Shown here piece by piece: positions 58,961 through 64,000 of a stretch of DNA of 64,000 bases. The position numbers and the translations under genes are program-made. Under the pieces are notes generated by a model, which saw only the letters and a list, made by a program, of their open reading frames with translations, was not told where the DNA came from and made no database searches. How positions within the stretch are numbered: position 1 is the first letter of the stretch; every line of letters begins with the position of its first letter. Source of the stretch: Rufibacter psychrotolerans. Its GTDB lineage: Bacteria > Bacteroidota > Bacteroidia > Cytophagales > Hymenobacteraceae. The stretch covers positions 310,001 through 374,000 of the forward strand of contig NZ_JAFFJV010000011.1 of assembly GCF_016924645.1 (NCBI RefSeq), written 5' to 3'.

Positions 58961-60154
58961 TTAGAAACAAGAACCCACCACTACTTTACCTGACTCTTTT
59001 TGCTCTACCGCCACCGGGGGCATGGCCGGAACCGCGGGCTTTCTGGGCGCTAACCCAAACGGAACCCGGAGCCAGTTAATCGGCATGATCACGTATCTGA
59101 CCAGGACAAAGCATAAGACAAAGGTACCCCCAGAAATCAGGGCGAATTTGGGGAAAATGGCCCAATCCAGATCGCGCAGGTAAAAGGCCAGGGCCACAAT
59201 CACCGTCTGGTGCAGGATGTAAAACGGATACACCATCTCATTGGCCTGCGCCAGGTATTTTCCTTTGAAGCTAAGGTGCGTCATGGCAAACCCCAGAAGG
59301 GTCATCAGCCAGAACCAACGGTTACAGGACTTGAGGACGAAGTACATTGTCTGCTGGGCTGGGGAAAGGGCTTCAAACTCGCGGTCATGCATCAAGAAAA
59401 GCAGCAAACTGAACGCAGAAACTCCCAATACCAAGCTGCCAAAGCGCACATCTTTGATCTTCTGCTGTAGCTGGGGCAATTTCATGAGCAGAAACCCGAA
59501 CAAAAACATGGTGATGTACAGGAAGTGATTGGCCCAGTCGTCTACTAAGGCATTGGTGGCCGGAAACTTTCTGTTGAGCAGCACCGCCCCAAGGGAAAGC
59601 CACATTGCCGGCGCCACCAGCAGCAACCACCGTTTACTTGCCGTTTCCTGTATCTGGGTCTTGCGGAGGTAAAGCAATACGGGCAACAGCAGCAGGCTGT
59701 AACACAGCACGTACGCCAGGTACCAGAGGTGGTGCCAGCTAAAATTCCCCTGAGGATAAGGTTCAAACTCGAAAATGGAAGGGAAAAACTGGAAGTAGTT
59801 GCCCTGAAAGCCTTGGGTCAGTCGTTCAAAGTACACCTGGGGCGGCACTACTACCAGCATCCCGATCACCAGAGGCAACAGAATCCTTTTGAGCCGGTCT
59901 TTGGTGAAAGTGCCCGCCGGCCGATAGCCTAAGGCATAGTACACGCCCACCCCCGATACCAGAAAGATAAGCGACATGCGCCACTGGCTCATGAACTGCA
60001 TGGGCAGTTCCAAGGCTTCGCTGAGTTGGTTGTTCTTGAGGTGCCACTCCCAGGCCACGAAGAACATACCCGTATGGTAGAAAATGAGGAGGCTAAACGC
60101 CAGCACCCGTAGCCAGTCAAATTCATACCGGCGTGTTTTGATGAGGTTTTCCAT
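58961..60154 (-). CDS. Acyltransferase family 3 integral membrane protein
   Basis: 397 residues with about ten or eleven helices. The N-terminus TRRYEFDWLRVLAFSLLIFY HTG (helix 1 with the conserved R..DWLR and His) and SLIFLVSGVGVYYALG are typical of the acyltransferase-3 (OafA/OpgC-like) superfamily. Helices continue through WYLAYVLCYSLLLLPVLLY and FVLCFVLVRYVIMPINWLRV. These proteins acylate sugars or glucans at the membrane. It lies 76 bp downstream of an AraC-type regulator gene on the same strand, so co-transcription is possible. Acceptor unknown. Confidence 0.87.
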   Translation of the reverse strand: MENLIKTRRYEFDWLRVLAFSLLIFYHTGMFFVAWEWHLKNNQLSEALELPMQFMSQWRMSLIFLVSGVGVYYALGYRPAGTFTKDRLKRILLPLVIGMLVVVPPQVYFERLTQGFQGNYFQFFPSIFEFEPYPQGNFSWHHLWYLAYVLCYSLLLLPVLLYLRKTQIQETASKRWLLLVAPAMWLSLGAVLLNRKFPATNALVDDWANHFLYITMFLFGFLLMKLPQLQQKIKDVRFGSLVLGVSAFSLLLFLMHDREFEALSPAQQTMYFVLKSCNRWFWLMTLLGFAMTHLSFKGKYLAQANEMVYPFYILHQTVIVALAFYLRDLDWAIFPKFALISGGTFVLCFVLVRYVIMPINWLRVPFGLAPRKPAVPAMPPVAVEQKESGKVVVGSCF

Positions 60155-60230
60155 AGTCGTTTGTTTTTGAGCAAATGTGACCAGGAAAGGCTGGAAACGC
60201 GGAATTTGCCTATAAGTACGGAGTGCTATC

Positions 60231-61406
60231 TTATAAAGTAGTACTAAGCGGCTGTCCGTTTTTGCGGTATTGCCCCGGCGTTTGTCCGGTGGTTTTCTTA
60301 AAAGCGGCCATAAACGCAGACTTAGATAAATAACCGCTCAGTTCGGCTACTTCTTCCACTTTCAGGTGCGGTTGGTTCAACAAGATTGACTTTGCCTCTT
60401 CTACGCGCAACTCGGCCAGGTACTCAAAAAAGCTTTTGCCCAGGCACTCGTTCAGGAGCTGGGAAAGGTAGTGCGGCGTGGTATGGAGCTGTTTGGCCAG
60501 GGCGGGTAACGAGGCCGAGGTTTGGGTATAGAATCTGGCTTCCTCGGCGGCCTTCAGTTTCTCCAGGAGGGCATCTTTGGTTTCCTGGGTCATGGTAGAT
60601 TTCTCGTACTTCACCAAAGGCACCGTATTTTCTTGCACCACCGGCTGAAAGAAAGCAGCCCCGCTCAGCATTTTATAGGTGAAAAAGAAAAACTGGCCCG
60701 TGATGAAAACCGCCATAAAATGATCGCCCAGATCTTCCTGGAACAGGAGCTTCACCGCTATGAACAGCCCCGTTATGCCAATGAAGAACCACAGAAGCAA
60801 CTTAGCCCAGGCCTGGAATGGGGCCGGGGAAACCTGCGGTTGCTTCCGCATGAACACCACAGAAAGGACCACATATAAGGTGATGTGCGCCAGCGTGAGT
60901 TCATTGACCCATTCGGTAAGGTGGAGCGGATCAAAGTTGAATGAAGGGGCCTGGCGGGCAACGTTGGCCAGCTGATCAGGGAAGTAGGCATGCAGGTAGG
61001 CCTGGTGTTTGAACGCCTCAGGCTGCATCAGAAACGGAATATGGTACACCAGGTAAAACCCGAAGGGAACCAGATGCCATCCTTGCCGCCTGGTCCAGGA
61101 ACAGCCCGTGAAGCTTCTGAGCAGCAGATAGGTGAGCGGCCCTACCGCAAAATTGGTGGGCTCAGAGAAATCTACCAGCGCCAGCGTATGGAACATGAGG
61201 CCGGAGTAGCAAAGAAAGATCTCCAGCAGCGCGCAAGACAGCAGAAAGGTCCAGGCGGCTAATAGAAGCTGTAAATACGGTTGTTGGTGAGGTCTTTTGG
61301 AAATGAATAGAACGGACAGAAAGAAGCCCTGTACCGTTCCGGCCAGCAGAAGAGCCGCATACAAATCAAAGCATAGAAACCCGTTTGCCATGGCTAAAGG
61401 TAACAA
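60231..61406 (-). CDS. AraC family regulator with N-terminal membrane domain
   Basis: 391 residues (386 if begun at the ATG at 61391). Seven or so hydrophobic segments occupy about 1-250 (LYAALLLAGTVQGFFLSVLF, LLAAWTFLLSCALLEIFLCY, AHITLYVVLSVVFM, LLLWFFIGITGLFIAVKLLF, FMAVFITGQFFFFTYKML). The C-terminal 100 residues are the AraC double helix-turn-helix: LAKQLHTTPHYLSQLLNECLG and VAELSGYLSKSAFMAAFKKT. The class is frequent in Bacteroidota; membrane attachment of a DNA-binding protein implies sensing at the membrane. The acyltransferase gene downstream is its likely target or partner. Confidence 0.9.
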   Translation of the reverse strand: MLPLAMANGFLCFDLYAALLLAGTVQGFFLSVLFISKRPHQQPYLQLLLAAWTFLLSCALLEIFLCYSGLMFHTLALVDFSEPTNFAVGPLTYLLLRSFTGCSWTRRQGWHLVPFGFYLVYHIPFLMQPEAFKHQAYLHAYFPDQLANVARQAPSFNFDPLHLTEWVNELTLAHITLYVVLSVVFMRKQPQVSPAPFQAWAKLLLWFFIGITGLFIAVKLLFQEDLGDHFMAVFITGQFFFFTYKMLSGAAFFQPVVQENTVPLVKYEKSTMTQETKDALLEKLKAAEEARFYTQTSASLPALAKQLHTTPHYLSQLLNECLGKSFFEYLAELRVEEAKSILLNQPHLKVEEVAELSGYLSKSAFMAAFKKTTGQTPGQYRKNGQPLSTTL

Positions 61407-61468
61407 ATGGCCGGCTGCCGTTCAATGCCCGGGCAAAGCCAGCACCAGGTGACTTATTCAGCCCCCAC

Positions 61469-61506
61469 GTTTTAGGCCGATTTTCGTGAAAACTGCCTCA
61501 AAACAG
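61469..61506. repeat. Family A palindrome upstream of the AraC-type gene
   Basis: CGTTTTAGGCCGATTTT, CGTG, AAAACTGCCTCAAAACAGC. It lies in the 180-bp gap between two minus-strand genes and may help to end the upstream transcript. Confidence 0.6.
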
Positions 61507-61541
61507 CTGCTTCCCGGTGCCCTGCTCTTGGGACAAAACAA

Positions 61542-61568
61542 GAAAAGGCCCGGGGTGCCGGGCCTTTC
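61542..61568 (-). terminator. Terminator of the 61587-62426 lipoprotein gene
   Basis: GAAAAGGCCCGG, GGT, GCCGGGCCTTTC: a short perfect GC-rich hairpin with an A run before it and T run on the minus strand, 19 bp past the stop. Confidence 0.75.
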
Positions 61569-61586
61569 TGGTGGATCTGTGCAAAT

Positions 61587-62426
61587 TTAGTTGCAGCTGT
61601 AGTCAATGTTGGTAACGGTGGTTTCCCCGTTCTGGGTAGTCTGGGTGGTTTTGGTTGGGTACCCATTCTCATTGAAGACATACACGTTGGTGTAAGACAG
61701 GTCTTTTTTAACCGTGTTGCCTTCTCTGTGCACCGCCGTTAAGATATTGTTAGGGCTGGCCGGGTTAATGGTAGGAACGCCCATGAACAGCGCCTCAAAA
61801 GCAGAAACCGGGCTTGGTTTGTTGTCATACGTATACTGCGTCACAGACTGCGGGGTGGTAGACTCATCTTCCTCCGTGGCCGGATTGTCAAAGAACTCCC
61901 TGGCTACCGTTACATTGCCCTTGGCGTCATACTCATAGGTGGTGAAGCCCATCATGACCACGTCAGGTTCTCCGCCTTCTTCCTCAGAGGGGAACACCAT
62001 GGCCCGCGTGATTTTGCTAACGCGGTTCTGGGTGTACTCGTACTCCGCCACCAGGCCGCCGCCCTGCATCTGGGCCGTCACAAAGGCATTTCCTATCAGT
62101 TTACCCTGCTCGTCATAGACATACTCTAGGCTTCCGGTTCCTTCCTCGCCCGCCGCGAAGGTAAGCTTAGACGGCTTGCCCGCTTTGTTCCCCGAGGTAT
62201 GGTAGCTAACCGTCACGTTGCCAAACTCCTCATTAGAGAAGGTACTGATTTTATCATTGTTGTAGGTGATGGCCGTAACGCCGTCTTCAGCGGTTACTTT
62301 TACCGGCCGGCAAATTTTATCTCCCGGAATTGGATCTGGATCGTTCTCCTTGTCGTCCTCACTGCAGGAGCTGAATACAAATAATGAACCAACAAATAAA
62401 AGGGGTAATAACTTAGGGAATTTCAT
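61587..62426 (-). CDS. Hypothetical lipoprotein with YD/RHS-like beta repeats
   Basis: About 279 residues from the ATG at 62426 (MKFPKLLPLLFVGSL). The signal peptide ends at the lipobox VFSSC, followed by a Glu/Asp/Pro linker (SEDDKENDPDPIPGD) typical of surface-exposed Bacteroidota lipoproteins. The rest is a series of strands with Y-Y.. and G+ motifs: VTAITYNNDKISTF, SLEYVYDEQGKLIGNAFV, TTYEYDAKGNVTVAREF, VYVFNENGYPTKTT. These recall short YD-like repeats of DUF4595-type proteins. The upstream frame to 62489 has no support. Function unknown; surface location is inferred from the acidic linker. Confidence 0.75.
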   Translation of the reverse strand: MKFPKLLPLLFVGSLFVFSSCSEDDKENDPDPIPGDKICRPVKVTAEDGVTAITYNNDKISTFSNEEFGNVTVSYHTSGNKAGKPSKLTFAAGEEGTGSLEYVYDEQGKLIGNAFVTAQMQGGGLVAEYEYTQNRVSKITRAMVFPSEEEGGEPDVVMMGFTTYEYDAKGNVTVAREFFDNPATEEDESTTPQSVTQYTYDNKPSPVSAFEALFMGVPTINPASPNNILTAVHREGNTVKKDLSYTNVYVFNENGYPTKTTQTTQNGETTVTNIDYSCN

Positions 62427-63066
62427 GGTGTGGGTAATTTGGTTGGAGGTTAATGAATGATCAACATTAATGCGTAGCGCTTCTTGCATTCTGTAGTACT
62501 AGACACGCTTATTGGGGGTAACCCCTACTGAGTTGAAAGAAATTTTACTTAATTTTTTTGTGTAGCTACACCGGTTGTTTTTGGCATGTTTATCCAATTG
62601 TATGCAGTAAATAGAGCCTTCGTCTAAACCAAAGGGAATGGTTTAGTTAGTGTTTGTTTGGCTTTAATGAATAGGTAAATTAAGAAAGTGACGTACCCTG
62701 AGAGCGTGTAAGTGAATAGCTGTTGCGGGCGGAGAAGGCTATTTTTTTAAGTTGAGGGAGGGGATATAAAATGTATAATGGGCTTTGTTATACTTAACTA
62801 GATAGTTTAAATATATCTGTGATTAAGGTGTTAATTGGGTAGAGTTAAGCTGTAATAAGCTTTGTTATAGAGGAGGTACTATCTAGGTTTGATAACTATA
62901 TATAATAAGTAACTTGGATCGTCAATTGCGCTGGTGTTTGCTAGATATCGCTTGGGAAGAATATATTAAAAGAAGGGGTAAAGAGGGGAATAAAACGCAG
63001 AATTATTATCCTAAAAAAAACAGCTAATTGGGAATAGCGCGTGCTTGTTATGCGATTGTGGTTGAA
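62427..63066. other. AT-rich gene-free stretch
   Basis: About 640 bp, visibly richer in A and T than the rest of the window, especially 62520-63050, with T and A runs and no credible gene on either strand. The minus frame at 62941-63123 is short and overlaps the structured segment that follows. No transposase remnant is recognised. The base composition sets this piece apart as possible foreign or regulatory DNA. Confidence 0.5.
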
Positions 63067-63202
63067 AGATCTACTGCCAATGAGCGGTTGCCATTGAGGC
63101 AGGCGTAACCTGAGATAAGACAAGCTTCTGCGGCTGTACCCCTACGCAGGATCTGGCAATTTGCATTGCAAAGCCGCCTCTGCCAGGCATTCTCCTGGAG
63201 GT
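63067..63202. ncRNA. Candidate structured RNA or repeat element
   Basis: Several nested stems are visible. CTGCCAATG pairs with CATTGAGGCAG (63072-63100, two-base bulge). Downstream CAGGA (63149) pairs with TCCTG (63193-63197), enclosing CTGGCA pairing with TGCCAG (63155-63186) and an inner GCAAT/ATTGC hairpin. Two minus-strand frames cross it in different phases, neither convincing. The strand is not determined. Position 65-200 bp upstream of the M14 peptidase start would also fit a leader element of that gene. Confidence 0.35.
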
Positions 63203-63265
63203 AGCTGACAATCTTTGTGCAAGAACCCATATCTTTACTTCTATTCAGATTCTAACAAGAGCATA

Positions 63266-64000
63266 ATGTATTTGGAGACTCCTTTGAGAAAGAGGCTGGC
63301 ATGGCTTCTGTGCTTCATGGCGGTACTGGTGGCCTCACAGGCCCGGGCGCAAAACGCGCTGCAGACCCCTGAGCAGTTCCTGGGCTACCGCCTGGGCGAC
63401 CAGTTCACGTTTCATGGCCGTATTGTGGATTATGTGCGGTATCTGGCCAGCCAGAATACCACCAAAATGCAGCTACAGACCTACGGGCACACCTATGAGA
63501 ACCGGCCCCTGCTGCTGGCCACCATCTCCTCGCCGGCCAACATGCAGCGGCTGGAAGAAATCAGGACCAATAACCTCAAGAGCACCGGCCTGATGGACGG
63601 GCAGCCCACCGGCGGCAAGCAGCCGGCCATTGTGTGGCTCAGCTACAATATCCACGGAAACGAGTCGGTGAGTTCTGAGGCGGTGATGCAGGTGCTGTAT
63701 GACCTGCTCAACCCCAGCAACGCCCAGACCCAGCAATGGCTGGAGAACACCGTGGTGCTCATTGACCCCTGCGTGAACCCCGATGGCCGCGACCGCTACA
63801 CCCAGTGGTATAACCGCGTGCGCAACCAACAGCCCAATGCCTCGCCGTGGGCCTGGGAGCACCAGGAGCCCTGGCCCGGCGGACGCCCCAACCACTACTA
63901 CTTTGACCTGAACCGCGACTGGGCCTGGCAGACCCAGATTGAGTCCAAGCAGAGGGCGGTGGTCTACAACCAATGGATGCCGCAACTGCACGCCGATTTC
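63266..64000 (+). CDS. M14 family zinc carboxypeptidase (5' part, cut by window edge)
   Basis: The first 245 residues of a frame that is still open at the window end. The start is at ATG 63266 (MYLETPLRKRLAWLLCFMAV), with signal peptide ending QARAQ. The M14 zinc ligands begin with His130 and Glu133 in NIHGNESVSSEAV; LIDPCVNPDGRDRY holds the substrate-binding Arg/Asn region, and FDLNRDWAWQTQIESK is also typical. The third zinc ligand is expected soon: the last residues PQLHADF contain a His in the right kind of context. These enzymes remove C-terminal residues from peptides outside the cytoplasm. Confidence 0.92.
   Translation, partial: MYLETPLRKRLAWLLCFMAVLVASQARAQNALQTPEQFLGYRLGDQFTFHGRIVDYVRYLASQNTTKMQLQTYGHTYENRPLLLATISSPANMQRLEEIRTNNLKSTGLMDGQPTGGKQPAIVWLSYNIHGNESVSSEAVMQVLYDLLNPSNAQTQQWLENTVVLIDPCVNPDGRDRYTQWYNRVRNQQPNASPWAWEHQEPWPGGRPNHYYFDLNRDWAWQTQIESKQRAVVYNQWMPQLHADF

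Noticed and set aside
63048..63230. Minus-strand frames of 60 codons near the M14 gene
   Set aside because: Two frames in different phases cover the same bases and the segment folds into nested stems, so RNA or repeat is more likely than protein.
1..64000. tRNA, rRNA, tmRNA or CRISPR array
   Set aside because: No TTCRANNC arm with acceptor pairing, no rRNA core sequence and no regularly spaced direct repeats were seen on either strand.
1..64000. Defence island, prophage or secondary-metabolite cluster
   Set aside because: No restriction enzyme, toxin-antitoxin pair, phage structural gene, integrase, NRPS or PKS gene could be recognised.

Overview
The window looks like chromosome from a Bacteroidota bacterium. 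The signs are a SusC/SusD pair, Bacteroidota-type promoters (TTG ... TAnnTTTG), starts with weak or no Shine-Dalgarno, many Cys-anchored lipoproteins, DUF2911, and a moderately high G+C content. The family mix (PIG-L giant deacetylase plus SSS symporter, M13 and M14 peptidases, STAS-like small proteins) suggests Cytophagales, Hymenobacteraceae (Rufibacter/Pontibacter-like). That placement is inference; no rRNA or tRNA gene is present to test it.

Layout. 0-1.3 kb: TetR regulator with a 22-bp palindromic operator, followed by a hotdog thioesterase. 1.5-8.4 kb: NudC pyrophosphatase, then a complete tripartite RND efflux operon on the minus strand. 8.9-15.7 kb: alkyltransferase-like DNA repair protein, YihY membrane protein, M13 peptidase, cyclophilin and subtilisin lipoproteins, with a MITE-like element between the second and third of the peptidase/cyclophilin genes. 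15.9-23.6 kb: exonuclease VII (xseB, xseA), MOSC protein, two STAS-like proteins around a small protein and an M23 peptidase, a helical lipoprotein and a deoxynucleoside kinase. 23.7-31.6 kb: zinc phospholipase C-like protein, GNAT, beta-barrel, amino-acid permease, CDGSH protein, OmpA lipoprotein, and a paralogue of the helical lipoprotein. 31.9-37.0 kb: PIG-L deacetylase, then a 41-residue membrane protein overlapping an SSS symporter by ATGA, then a nitroreductase. 38.5-42.9 kb: SusC/SusD. 43.4-50.7 kb: M48 peptidase with YjgN, QueA, DUF2721, an acidic protein, a retropepsin-like/PDZ protein and a beta-hydroxyacid dehydrogenase. 50.8-55.9 kb: one minus-strand cluster of two low-complexity secreted proteins, two tiny ORFs, a beta-barrel protein, and an OmpR/histidine-kinase pair. 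56.2-64 kb: lipocalin-like lipoprotein, S15/CocE hydrolase, acyltransferase, AraC regulator, a lipoprotein, an AT-rich gene-free stretch, and the start of an M14 carboxypeptidase cut by the window edge.

Most genes are housekeeping or envelope functions. The least explained parts are the intergenic DNA and the 50.8-55.9 kb cluster. A palindrome family (CGTTTYRGGGC-TGTTTT, short loop, complementary arm) occurs more than twenty times, mostly at gene ends where it can act as a terminator; one copy is translated in frame. At least five other inverted-repeat elements of about 90-250 bp are present, one of them separating a response regulator from its kinase. No CRISPR array, prophage, complete insertion sequence, rRNA or tRNA was seen.
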